Origin: Pseudomonadota bacterium
Lineage (GTDB): Bacteria; Pseudomonadota; Gammaproteobacteria; Xanthomonadales; Xanthomonadaceae
Direction of reading: 5' to 3'
Length of the DNA: 64,000 nt
NCBI GenBank assembly: GCA_963205495.1
Contig: CAUJIN010000034.1
Span: 186,001 to 250,000, forward strand
Shown here one piece after another: positions 44,809-53,282 of this stretch. The notes under the pieces were generated by a model that was not told the origin of the DNA, did no database searches, and saw nothing but the letters and a program-made list of their open reading frames with translations. The position numbers and the translations under genes were made by a program. Position 1 is the first letter of the stretch. The number at the start of each line of letters is the position of its first letter.

Positions 44809-46778
44809 GGCGCTCTCCTTGCGGCATGGGTACGGGGTCGGAACTGCCTGAGCGCGCGGATCAGCGCCCGGATTTCGGGCGGATCGCGCAGGCCATCAGC
44901 GTAGCGCTGCGCGACATAACGCGCGCTAAGCGCATGCAGCTGCGCGGCCTCTTCGGGCAAGGCGAGGGCAGCGCGCGCGATGAACCGGTCCGGCGTTTCC
45001 GCCGCGGCTTTTGCCACGCCCGCGGCGGCCAGGCGTCGGCACAGCACCTGCCAGGCCGCCAGCAGCGGGTCGCGGGTGCCGCCGGGACCGGCGCGCCAGA
45101 GCAGGGCGAAAGACAGCGCCAGCGACAGCGCGATGGCGGCGATCAGGACCACGCCGAGCTGGCGCCAGTCGTCCATGTCCAGGCCGAGCTTGCGCAGCAG
45201 CTCGCGCTGGCGCGCGGCGTTGAAGTCCACGATGACGAAGTTCCAGCCGCGCCGCATCGCGTCCACCAGGTTCCAGAGCGGCTCGCCGAAGCGCGACAGC
45301 GCGCCGGGGGGCGGGATCACGCCGGAAAGTCCGTCGCGGATGCGCTCGGGCGCCACCGCCGCGGTCGGATCCACCCGCACCCAGCCGCGCCCTTCCAGCC
45401 AGACCTCGGTCCAGGCGTGGGCGTCGGAATTGCGCACCAGCCAGTAGTCGCCGATGCGGTTGTGGAACCCGCCCTGATAGCCGGTGACCACGCGCGCCGG
45501 GACGCCGGCGGCGCGCATCATCACCGCGAAGGCCGAGGCGAAATGTTCGCAGTAGCCCTCGCGGGTGGCGAAGAGGAAATCGTCCACGCTGTCGCGCGCC
45601 AGCGGCGGCGGGGTGAGACTGTAGGTGAAGCTGCGGTTGAACAGGGCAAGGGCGCGCTGGATCAGTGCATCGGGGCGCGCGTCCTCGGCCTTCCACTGCG
45701 CCATGAGCTGTCGGGTCTGCGGGTTGTAGCCTTCCGGAAGGCGAAGCTGGTGCTGGCGCTGCTGCCCGGGCAGCTCGGGCTCCAGCCGGTAATCCAGCGC
45801 GGAACCGATGCGGAACTGTCGTACCGAACGGCTCAGGCGCGCCGCGTACACGGTGTGTCCGGGGCCGATGCGGCTGCCCTGGGGCGCCACGGTGGGAACG
45901 TCCAGGCCGATCAGGTAGCGATAGGTCGTGGGTTCCTGCATCACTTCGTGGAACAGGGTGGGACCGTGGGCCTCGATTTCCGGTTTGGTTCCGAAGGCGT
46001 CGCCTTCCCAGCGCGACCAGCGCCGGCCGTCGAAGTCCGACAGCACCGGCCCGCGCCAGTACATCGCGCTGGCCGGCGGCGGTTCTCCCTCGAAGGTGAC
46101 GCGCAGCGCGGGGCTGTCATCGAGCAGCATTTCCACGATGTCGCCCGGGCTCATGTCGTTGGAAAGGCCGGTGCGGGCGCGGTCTTCCGGCCCGGGGCTG
46201 CCCCACAGCGGCTCGGGAAAGCGCGGGAAGAGGAAAAAGGTCACCGCGGCGAAGGGCAGCGAGATCGCCAGCAGCTTCGCGCTGGCGGTGAGCGCACGGA
46301 GCGGCGTCGGCGCGGGTGGTTGACCGGGAAGCTCGATCCGCGCCAGGCGTGCCAGCGCGGTCAGCACCAGCAGGCTCGCGCCCAGGGCAAGAAACAGGGT
46401 CAGCGGCCCCTGGTCGCGCAGGAAGCCGGCCATGACCGCGAACAGCGCGAAACTGCAGGCGCTGCGTCCGTCGCGCACGCTGCCGGTTTCCAGCAGCTTG
46501 GAAGCGAGCATCGCGGCCAGCAGCGCCGCGCCGGTGTCCTGCGAGACGCTGGAGCCCGAACCGACCACGGCGGCCACGGCGGTGGCGAGGGTGAGGATCA
46601 GGCGCAGCAGGGTGGGCAGGCGACGGCGGCGCAGGCCGAGCCCGATGCCGAGCGCGATGATCGCGACCAGAAATGCCGCCAGCCAGCCGGGAAAGGCCGG
46701 CAGCACCGGCAGCAGCGCGGCCGATACCGCCGCGGCGATCCACAGGAAGCTGGCCCGGTCCAGCGCGTCGCGCTTCAC
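44805..46778 (-). CDS. TgpA-like membrane transglutaminase
   Basis: 657 residues. Five or six N-terminal membrane helices (DUF3488 region, to about residue 180), a periplasmic transglutaminase core, and a further membrane helix near residue 560. The catalytic triad is visible: Cys in REGYCEHFASAF, His in NSDAHAWTEVWL and Asp in WVRVDPTAAV. TgpA of Pseudomonas aeruginosa is essential and is encoded with MoxR and DUF58 proteins, the same set as here. It is the third gene of a moxR-DUF58-tgpA-slp operon; spacing to DUF58 is 3 bp. Confidence 0.92.
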   Translation of the reverse strand: MKRDALDRASFLWIAAAVSAALLPVLPAFPGWLAAFLVAIIALGIGLGLRRRRLPTLLRLILTLATAVAAVVGSGSSVSQDTGAALLAAMLASKLLETGSVRDGRSACSFALFAVMAGFLRDQGPLTLFLALGASLLVLTALARLARIELPGQPPAPTPLRALTASAKLLAISLPFAAVTFFLFPRFPEPLWGSPGPEDRARTGLSNDMSPGDIVEMLLDDSPALRVTFEGEPPPASAMYWRGPVLSDFDGRRWSRWEGDAFGTKPEIEAHGPTLFHEVMQEPTTYRYLIGLDVPTVAPQGSRIGPGHTVYAARLSRSVRQFRIGSALDYRLEPELPGQQRQHQLRLPEGYNPQTRQLMAQWKAEDARPDALIQRALALFNRSFTYSLTPPPLARDSVDDFLFATREGYCEHFASAFAVMMRAAGVPARVVTGYQGGFHNRIGDYWLVRNSDAHAWTEVWLEGRGWVRVDPTAAVAPERIRDGLSGVIPPPGALSRFGEPLWNLVDAMRRGWNFVIVDFNAARQRELLRKLGLDMDDWRQLGVVLIAAIALSLALSFALLWRAGPGGTRDPLLAAWQVLCRRLAAAGVAKAAAETPDRFIARAALALPEEAAQLHALSARYVAQRYADGLRDPPEIRALIRALRQFRPRTHAARRAP

Positions 46779-46781
46779 GGC

Positions 46782-47780
46782 TCAGGGCTCCAATGCCAGG
46801 GCGCGGAAGCAGGCGTGCAGGTGCGCCTGTCCCTGCGCCGGACCAAGGCGTTGGGACGGCATGTGGAGGGTGGTGGATTCCCCCGCGCGTTCGGCGTCGG
46901 CGAGCCAGCGCGCCAGGCGCCGCGCGCGCGCCTCGCTGTCCAGCGGTGCGAGCGCGTCCCACGACAGCAGGCGTTCGTCGCCGGCCGGCTGCTCGTATTC
47001 GCGCACCAGCAGGCGATCGAGCCGCGCGCTGTGCTTCCAGGCGATCTGCCGGGTCGAATCTCCCTGACGCCAGTCGCGCAGCGCGATCGGCTCTTCACCG
47101 TCGCCGCGCCGCGGCTGCGGCCGGCTGCGGCCGCCGCTGCCCGGCGGGGGCGGCGGGTCTTTTTCCAGCGCGGGCCACACCAGTGGCGCGGCCTCGGGAT
47201 GCAGCCAGCTCCAGACTTCGAACAGGCCCAGCGGCTGGCGGCAGGAAAGCTTGAATCGCCCGGCCGCAAGCAGGCCGCGGCGCTGCGTGCCGCGCGCCAG
47301 CTCCAACTGCGCGGTTTCTCCTGTGGCCAGGCTGAAGGCGGTGCGCCGTCCGCCCTGTTCCAGCACCAGCCCTTCGCGCGGGCGGTTTCCTTCTGCGGAG
47401 AAATGCAGGTGCAGCGGCTGCGGGCTGCCGGCGTGCACGGGTGCGGCGTCGAGAGACACCAGCCGCACGCCACTCAGGTTCAGATAGCCGCGCAGCAGCG
47501 CGCTGAGCATCACCGAGAGCATCAGGAAGCACAGGATCAGCGCCGGATTGTTGCTGTAGTTGAGTCCGCCGAGCGTCATCGTCGCAAGCAGCGAGGCGAA
47601 GAACAGCCCGAAGGGCGTGGGCAGCACGTAGATGCGGCGGCGGTGCAGGGCAATGGGCAGCGGCTCCGGGCCGCGCGGCCGGACGAAGCGACGCAGGAGG
47701 TGCGGGATGCGCGGGCGCTCGTGCGAAAGCGCGTCGCGCTCGGTCGAAGGCGGTCGGGCGCGCGCGAAACGGTTTGCCAC
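46782..47780 (-). CDS. DUF58 domain protein
   Basis: 332 residues. Two membrane helices (about residues 50-95, including FGLFFASLLATMTLGGLNYS) precede a von Willebrand-like DUF58 domain with the signature PIALRDWRQGDSTRQIAWKH. DUF58 proteins are partners of MoxR AAA+ ATPases, usually encoded just downstream as here (14 bp gap). Function is thought to be assembly or metal loading of envelope enzymes; the adjacent transglutaminase is the obvious candidate client, by inference only. Confidence 0.9.
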   Translation of the reverse strand: MANRFARARPPSTERDALSHERPRIPHLLRRFVRPRGPEPLPIALHRRRIYVLPTPFGLFFASLLATMTLGGLNYSNNPALILCFLMLSVMLSALLRGYLNLSGVRLVSLDAAPVHAGSPQPLHLHFSAEGNRPREGLVLEQGGRRTAFSLATGETAQLELARGTQRRGLLAAGRFKLSCRQPLGLFEVWSWLHPEAAPLVWPALEKDPPPPPGSGGRSRPQPRRGDGEEPIALRDWRQGDSTRQIAWKHSARLDRLLVREYEQPAGDERLLSWDALAPLDSEARARRLARWLADAERAGESTTLHMPSQRLGPAQGQAHLHACFRALALEP

Positions 47781-47794
47781 GGAGGCGCGCCGGC

Positions 47795-48745
47795 TCAGTC
47801 GACCGCCACGCCGGCCAGGATCGACTCGGCCAGCGCGCCGCCCGAACCGCCTTCGGCCGCGGGGACCAGACGGTGGCCTGCGACCGGCACGAACAGCGCC
47901 TGCACATCGTCCGGCAGCACGTGGGTGCGGCCTTCGAGCAGGGCACGGGCGCGCGCGGCGCGCAGCAGGGCGAGTCCGGCGCGTGGCGACAGCCCCACTT
48001 CCACGCGCGCATCGCGCCGACTGCGCTCCAGCAGCGCCAGCACATAGCCCACCAGCGCCTCGCTGGCGTGTACCCGTTCCACCGCCGCGCGCAGCGCCAG
48101 GACGTTCCCGGTGTCGAGCTGGGCCTGCGTCACCGCGATCTGCGCGCGGCGGTCGCTGCCGGTGAGCAGGGCGCGCTCGGAATCGGCGTCCGGATAGCCG
48201 AGCGAGAAGCGCAGCAGGAAGCGGTCGAGCTGCGAATCGGGCAGGGGAAAGGTGCCGGAAAGATCGACCGGGTTCTGGGTGGCGATGACGAAGAAGGGTT
48301 GCGGCAGGGTGTGGGTAACGCCATCCAGCGTGACCTGGTGCTCGGCCATGGCTTCCAGCAGCGCGCTCTGGGTGCGCGGCGGGGCGCGGTTGATCTCGTC
48401 GGCCAGCAGCACGCGGGTGAACACCGGGCCGGGATGGAAACGGAATTCGCGCGAGGGCGCGTCGTAGACCGAGATTCCCAGGACATCGGCCGGCATCAGG
48501 TCCGAGGTGAACTGCACGCGCTGGAATTCCAGCCCGAGCGTGGCCGCCAGCGCCTGCGCCAGCGTGGTCTTGCCCAGGCCCGGGAGGTCCTCGATCAGCA
48601 CATGGCCGCCGGCGAGCAGGGCGACGAAGGCCAGATCCACCTGTGCCGCCTTGCCAAGGATCAGCGCGTTGACCTGGGCGCGGGCGCGGGTGAGGGCGGC
48701 CAGCGGCAAGTCGGGTATCGTGGATGCGTGGGCGGGAGCAGCCAT
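47795..48745 (-). CDS. MoxR family AAA+ ATPase
   Basis: 316 residues. Walker A is in IEDLPGLGKTTLAQAL, Walker B in VLLADEINRAPP, sensor 1 in VIATQNPVDLSGTFPLPD, and a C-terminal lid follows. MoxR ATPases act as chaperones for envelope or metal enzymes. First gene of the operon with DUF58, TgpA and Slp. The start at 48745 (MAAPAHAS) is chosen because the AAA+ N-terminal helix begins soon after; the ribosome binding site is weak. Divergent from the glycosyltransferase gene, 42 bp apart. Confidence 0.92.
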   Translation of the reverse strand: MAAPAHASTIPDLPLAALTRARAQVNALILGKAAQVDLAFVALLAGGHVLIEDLPGLGKTTLAQALAATLGLEFQRVQFTSDLMPADVLGISVYDAPSREFRFHPGPVFTRVLLADEINRAPPRTQSALLEAMAEHQVTLDGVTHTLPQPFFVIATQNPVDLSGTFPLPDSQLDRFLLRFSLGYPDADSERALLTGSDRRAQIAVTQAQLDTGNVLALRAAVERVHASEALVGYVLALLERSRRDARVEVGLSPRAGLALLRAARARALLEGRTHVLPDDVQALFVPVAGHRLVPAAEGGSGGALAESILAGVAVD

Positions 48746-48787
48746 CCGGTATCTCGCGGGAACGGTCGGTCGGGAGTGTAGCGGGAT

Positions 48788-50626
48788 ATGCGGGATGAAC
48801 GAGGCGCGCGGTTCACGTTTCTCGCGCTGTGGATTGCGCTGTGTCTGATCAAGCTGGCGATCGCGGCGCGCCTGCCGCTGTTCGTGGATGAGGCCTTCTA
48901 CTGGCAGGAGAGCCGGCATCTGGCGCTGGCCTATTCCGACCTGCCCGGGTTGACCGCCTGGCTGATCGCACTGGGCACGGCGCTGGGCGGCGAGAGCGCG
49001 CTCGGAGTGCGCTGGCCTTTCCTTTTGATGGGCAGCCTGCTGCCCTGGCTGGTGGTGCATCTGGCCTGGCCGTTCGGTGCGAGTCAGGCCTGGCGCGCGG
49101 GCAGCCTGGCCCTGCTGCTGCCGCTTTCGGGTTTTCTCGGCGTGCTGGCGCTGCCGGATGTGCCGATGAACCTTGCCGCCGCGCTGTGTCTTCTGGGCGG
49201 CGCGCGCGCGCTGCGCGGCGTGGACTGGGCGGCGGTCGCGTGGCTGGCATTGGGCCTGATCGCCGGGGCCCTGAGCCACTATCGATTCGTCGGCGTGATC
49301 GCGGTGGGCCTGGTCGCGCTGCTGATCCTGCCGCAGGGACGTCGCGCGCTGCGCGATGGGCGGCTGTGGCTCGCCATCGCGCTTGGGGCAGCGGCCTGGC
49401 TGCCGCTGGTGCTCTGGAACCTGGATCACGGCGAGGCCGGCTGGCGCTTCCAGTTCGTCGACCGCCATCCGTGGCGCTTCCAGAGCGAAGGCTGGCGCTT
49501 TCTCGCGGTGCAGGTGGTGCTCGTCACGCCGCTGCTGCTGGCCGCTTTTCTTGCCGCGGGACTTCGTTTTCGCGCGCACTTCGACCTGCACTCGCGCTGG
49601 CTGGCGCTGTGCGGCCTTCTGACCGTGGCGGGCTTCTTCCTGCTGGGCTTCGTGGCCGACGCCGAGCGGGTCAGCTTCCACTGGCCGCTGCCGGGGTATC
49701 TGGCGCTGCTGGCGCTGGCACCCGCGGTACTGACGACCTGGCCGCGCGCGCTGCGCCTTGCGACCTGGATCCTGCTTGCCGCTGCCTGCGCTGCGACGGC
49801 CGCCGGGCACCTGCTGGTCGCCAGCCCGGATGGGCGCGTGCGGCTGGCCGGATCCGGCATGCATCCGGCCAACTTCTCCGGCTGGAGCGAGCTGGCCGAG
49901 GCGGTGCGCGCGCGGCGCGCGCGCTTGCCGGAAGGCACCCGGATCGTTGCTGACCACTTCAAGCTCGGTGCCGAGCTGGGCTTTCTGCTGGATGACCCGG
50001 ACATCGCCGTGCTCGACCATCCGCTCAACCACCGCCACGGTCGCGCACGCCAGCTCGATATCTGGAACCTGCGTCACGACGGCCGACGCGACGATTGGCA
50101 GCTGCTCGTGGTCGGGCCGGACGATGTGAAGTTCCGCAGCCTGCTCGCGCACTACCAGTCGCTGTGCGCGCGGCTGGGGGCGTTGACGCCGCCCGAGACG
50201 GTCGAGGTGGACGGCGGTGCGCGGCACTTCCTGCTGCTGGCGCTGCCGCCCGATCCGGCACCTGCGCCCTGCGTCACGCCTGCGGTTGCGCACGTCGATG
50301 TGCCGGCGGAAGGCGAGACGGTGGGCGCGAGCTTCCGGGTGCGCGGCTGGGCAGTGAAGGATGGGGTCGGCATCGAACGCATCGATCTGTGGCTCGATGG
50401 ACGGCACCTGGCGCAGGTGCGACGCGAGTACGACAACGCCTGGGTGATGGATTTTCTCGGCGGCATCTCGCGCGATCCGGCCGCCCCGCGCGTCCAGTTC
50501 GAAGCAAGGCCGGATGCGCGGGGCGACGCGCCCGGCTGGCATCGCCTCATGCTGGAGCTGCACGGCGGCGATGGCAGCGTGGAGCGTTGGAGCGGACCGC
50601 GCGTCTATCTGGATCCGGCGCGCTGA
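48788..50626 (+). CDS. GT39-like membrane glycosyltransferase with C-terminal beta domain
   Basis: 612 residues. The N-terminal 360 residues are a polytopic ArnT/PMT-type glycosyltransferase: LPLFVDEAFYWQESRH contains the catalytic Asp-Glu of the first loop, and about ten helices follow. These enzymes move a sugar from an undecaprenyl-phosphate donor to lipid A, protein or glycan in the periplasm. The last 110 residues (VDVPAEGETVGASFRVRGWA onward) form an Ig-like beta-sandwich that is not part of the standard family and may bind a glycan or the acceptor. Acceptor unknown. The upstream moxR operon is divergent. Confidence 0.83.
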   Translation: MRDERGARFTFLALWIALCLIKLAIAARLPLFVDEAFYWQESRHLALAYSDLPGLTAWLIALGTALGGESALGVRWPFLLMGSLLPWLVVHLAWPFGASQAWRAGSLALLLPLSGFLGVLALPDVPMNLAAALCLLGGARALRGVDWAAVAWLALGLIAGALSHYRFVGVIAVGLVALLILPQGRRALRDGRLWLAIALGAAAWLPLVLWNLDHGEAGWRFQFVDRHPWRFQSEGWRFLAVQVVLVTPLLLAAFLAAGLRFRAHFDLHSRWLALCGLLTVAGFFLLGFVADAERVSFHWPLPGYLALLALAPAVLTTWPRALRLATWILLAAACAATAAGHLLVASPDGRVRLAGSGMHPANFSGWSELAEAVRARRARLPEGTRIVADHFKLGAELGFLLDDPDIAVLDHPLNHRHGRARQLDIWNLRHDGRRDDWQLLVVGPDDVKFRSLLAHYQSLCARLGALTPPETVEVDGGARHFLLLALPPDPAPAPCVTPAVAHVDVPAEGETVGASFRVRGWAVKDGVGIERIDLWLDGRHLAQVRREYDNAWVMDFLGGISRDPAAPRVQFEARPDARGDAPGWHRLMLELHGGDGSVERWSGPRVYLDPAR

Positions 50627-50636
50627 GCGGATCGCT

Positions 50637-51113
50637 TCATTCGCCGCGGCGGGTGAGCGCGGGCGGTTCGCGCGCGGCCTGTTCCAGCGCCGCCTGGGTG
50701 ACATCGGCCAGCTCGGCACCGGCGTTTTCCAGCCGTCCGAGCTGGTTTGAGATGGACTCGTAGGCGCGGTCCATGGCGCGACAGGCCGCGTCCAGCTCCT
50801 TCTGCGGCGCGGTCAGGCCGTGACGCGAGATCCACAGGCGGTGCTCCAGCACGTCGCGCAGGCCCTGCTGGACCTGGTCCTGGGCATCGAGCGAGGCATG
50901 TGCCTGCGCGGAGATTTCCTGCGGTACCCGATCCACGACCTGGCGCATGTCCTTCATGCGCTCGCGGGTGCGGTGAAGGAGCTGCTCGAGCGCGTCGGCG
51001 CGATCCAGAAGGTGTCGCAGGCTGCGCTCGCGGCGCAGCCCGCGATGGCGCAGCCAGGCGGCGATAAGGGCCAGTGCGCCCACGGCAAGGATGGCAAGAT
51101 GGAAGTGGTTCAC
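50637..51113 (-). CDS. Membrane-anchored coiled-coil protein of unknown function
   Basis: 158 residues. One N-terminal membrane helix (FHLAILAVGALALIAAWL) is followed by a long charged helical region (residues about 30-150) with heptad-like spacing, for example RADALEQLLHRTRERMKDMR. No Cys or catalytic motif. Topology suggests a cytoplasmic coiled coil anchored in the inner membrane. It is a single gene between the convergent glycosyltransferase (10 bp) and the divergent yceD promoter region. I do not recognise a family. Confidence 0.6.
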   Translation of the reverse strand: MNHFHLAILAVGALALIAAWLRHRGLRRERSLRHLLDRADALEQLLHRTRERMKDMRQVVDRVPQEISAQAHASLDAQDQVQQGLRDVLEHRLWISRHGLTAPQKELDAACRAMDRAYESISNQLGRLENAGAELADVTQAALEQAAREPPALTRRGE

Positions 51114-51253
51114 GCGCGTGCCGGAAAACCTGCGGCCTGAGAGTCTGCCAAATCGCCGGCATCAGCGGCAAATGAGGCATCGGGCGCAAGGCCGGGTACC
51201 AGTCGTCGCGCCGCGTGCCGCCGCACCTTGCCTGGCACGGCCGCAGGGCGGAA

Positions 51254-51281
51254 TTGACTGCGCGGGTCGATTTGATAGAAT
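51254..51281 (+). promoter_or_regulatory. Strong promoter of the yceD-rpmF block, predicted leaderless
   Basis: TTGACT at 51254-51259 and TAGAAT at 51276-51281 with a 16-bp spacer. The yceD ATG is at 51291, nine bases past the -10 box, so the transcript should begin within a few bases of the start codon. Confidence 0.65.
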
Positions 51282-51290
51282 GCGCGGCTT

Positions 51291-51824
51291 ATGTCCAATG
51301 CACTGCCCGAAGCGGTCGACGCATGGCGGATGGTGTCGGGAAGGCGCATTTTCGAGGGCCGCATCCGGCTCGATTCGATGCCAAGGCTGGCGATGTATCT
51401 GGCCGACACCGAAGGCGAATGCGGATACCTGCTCGAATTCGATCGTGATGCCAGCGGCGTCGCCACCCTAGGCATCCACGCCCAGGCGCGGCTGCCGCTG
51501 GTTTGCCAGCGAACGCTGGATCGCTTCGAGCTTCCGGTCGCGGTGCGCCAGACGCTCGGGCTGATCCGCAACGAGGCCGAAGAGGCCGGGCTGCCGGAAC
51601 GCTGCGAACCGCTGCTGGTGCCGCCGGACGGGATGCTGCGGCTTGCCGACGCGATCGAGGACGAGCTGATCCTCGCGGTGCCGGTGGTGCCGGTTTCCGA
51701 GGTTGGCGCGCCGGCCGATGGCCGGGTGTGGCAGGACAACGAAGATACGCAGGAGCCGCAGAAGGCTCCGGGGCAGGCCAACCCCTTCGCGGCGCTGGCC
51801 GAATGGAAGAAACACGCGGGCTGA
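51291..51824 (+). CDS. yceD: YceD/DUF177 family protein
   Basis: 177 residues. The conserved YceD core is present (LPLVCQRTLDRFELPV with its single Cys, then a DAIEDELILAVPVVP stretch). YceD proteins are encoded just upstream of rpmF across Proteobacteria and plants and are implicated in 23S rRNA processing or ribosome assembly. rpmF follows by 48 bp. The C terminus (NPFAALAEWKKHAG) is the usual ending. Confidence 0.92.
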   Translation: MSNALPEAVDAWRMVSGRRIFEGRIRLDSMPRLAMYLADTEGECGYLLEFDRDASGVATLGIHAQARLPLVCQRTLDRFELPVAVRQTLGLIRNEAEEAGLPERCEPLLVPPDGMLRLADAIEDELILAVPVVPVSEVGAPADGRVWQDNEDTQEPQKAPGQANPFAALAEWKKHAG

Positions 51825-51872
51825 CAGGCGCCCGCAGGCAACAGAAGTCTGTCCAATTCGAGGAATGATTCC

Positions 51873-52067
51873 ATGGCTGTCCAGAAAAGTCGCAAGACCC
51901 CCTCCCGCCGCGGCATGCGTCGTTCGCACGATGCGTTGAGCGCCAAGCAGCTCGCCACCGACCCGACCACGGGCGAGACGCACCTGCGCCACCACATCAC
52001 CAAGGACGGCTACTACCGCGGCCGCAAGGTGGTCGACGTCAAGACCGGCGTCGTTGCCGAGGATTGA
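51873..52067 (+). CDS. rpmF: 50S ribosomal protein L32
   Basis: 64 residues, [20 protein letters not shown] at the start. It is the Cys-free form without a zinc ribbon, as in other gammaproteobacteria. Basic N terminus, and the [10 protein letters not shown]-terminal motif is present. AATTCGAGGAAT precedes the ATG. In many bacteria plsX lies between rpmF and fabH; here fabH follows directly after 138 bp. Confidence 0.97.
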   Translation: MAVQKSRKTPSRRGMRRSHDALSAKQLATDPTTGETHLRHHITKDGYYRGRKVVDVKTGVVAED

Positions 52068-52119
52068 CGCTGCGCGCGGTGCTTGCGCCGCGCCAGACGT
52101 TGCCCCGCTGATTTCCCGA

Positions 52120-52150
52120 CGCGACGTGCCTGCCGTGCAGGCGCGTCGCG
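52120..52150 (+). terminator. Long hairpin between rpmF and fabH
   Basis: CGCGACGTGCCTG (52120-52132) and CAGGCGCGTCGCG (52138-52150) pair over 13 positions with one G-U, loop CCGTG, followed by TTGCCGTTTG. A second 7-bp hairpin (GCCGCGG/CCGCGGC) lies at 52160-52179. The first is a plausible partial terminator that separates ribosomal protein from fatty-acid genes. Confidence 0.5.
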
Positions 52151-52205
52151 TTGCCGTTTGCCGCGGTACGATCCGCGGCAGCCACCTTGATACCCGGAGC
52201 AGAGC

Positions 52206-53180
52206 ATGACGCAGGCGTACGCGCGCATCGTCGGGACCGGCAGCTACCTGCCGGACAACATCGTCACCAATGCCGATCTGGAAAAACAGGTCGAAACCAG
52301 CGACGAATGGATCCGCGAGCGAACCGGCATCCGCCAGCGCCACATCGCCCTGCCGGGGCAGACCACCGGGGACCTGGCTTTCGAGGCGGCTACCCGTGCC
52401 CTCGCGGCGGCCGGGGTGGATGCTTCCGAAATCGATCTCCTGGTGCTGGGCACGACCACGCCCGACATCATCTTCCCGTCCACCGCCTGCCTGCTCCAGC
52501 ACCGCCTCGGGGCCAACGGCTGTGCGGCCTTTGACGTCAACGCGGCCTGCTCGGGATTCCTCTATGCCCTGGGCGTGGCCAACAACTTCATCCGTGCCGG
52601 GGCGGCGAAGACCGCGCTGGTGGTCGGTGCCGAAACCCTTTCGCGCATGATCGACTGGAGCGACCGCGGCACCTGCGTGCTCTTTGGCGACGGTGCCGGT
52701 GCGGTGGTGCTGAAAGCCGATTCCGAACCGGGCGTCCTGTCCACCCACCTGCACGCCGACGGCGGCCACGAGAAGCTGCTCTACAACCCGGTCGGCGTTT
52801 CCCGCGGCTTCACCGACGCACCAAATCACGGCGTCAAGGTCCACATGACCGGCAACGAGGTGTTCAAGTTCGCGGTCAAGACGCTGGATGCCGTGGTCGA
52901 CGAGACCCTGGACGCCAACGGGCTGGCGCGTTCGGACATCGACTGGCTGATCCCGCACCAGGCCAACCTGCGCATCATCTCGGCCACCGCCAAGCGCCTG
53001 GAGATGCCGATGGATCGGGTGATCGTGACGGTGGACCGCCACGGCAACACCTCGGCCGCCTCGGTGCCGCTGGCGCTCGACGAGGCGGTCCGCTCGGGCC
53101 GCGTCAAGCGCGGCGAGCTGCTGCTGCTGGAAGCCTTCGGCGGCGGTTTCACCTGGGGCTCGGCCCTGATCCGCTACTGA
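52206..53180 (+). CDS. fabH: Beta-ketoacyl-ACP synthase III
   Basis: 324 residues. Starts fatty acid synthesis by condensing acyl-CoA with malonyl-ACP. Catalytic triad: Cys in [13 protein letters not shown], His in [12 protein letters not shown] and Asn in [32 protein letters not shown] is the typical N-terminal segment. It leads the fabH-fabD-fabG-acpP-fabF block. plsX is not adjacent. Confidence 0.97.
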   Translation: MTQAYARIVGTGSYLPDNIVTNADLEKQVETSDEWIRERTGIRQRHIALPGQTTGDLAFEAATRALAAAGVDASEIDLLVLGTTTPDIIFPSTACLLQHRLGANGCAAFDVNAACSGFLYALGVANNFIRAGAAKTALVVGAETLSRMIDWSDRGTCVLFGDGAGAVVLKADSEPGVLSTHLHADGGHEKLLYNPVGVSRGFTDAPNHGVKVHMTGNEVFKFAVKTLDAVVDETLDANGLARSDIDWLIPHQANLRIISATAKRLEMPMDRVIVTVDRHGNTSAASVPLALDEAVRSGRVKRGELLLLEAFGGGFTWGSALIRY

Positions 53181-53282
53181 TGCCGCGCGCCGCTGGCTTT
53201 TGCCGGCGGCACCCTACGCAGTGGTACAGACGATCCGCACGACCCTGCCGTATGATTGCCTGCTTTTCCTGACGGACCGGCC

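Noticed and set aside
47795..50719. A 974-residue protein formed by extending MoxR upstream
   Set aside because: The added part is antisense to the GT39 gene and has no domain; the AAA+ protein starts near 48745.
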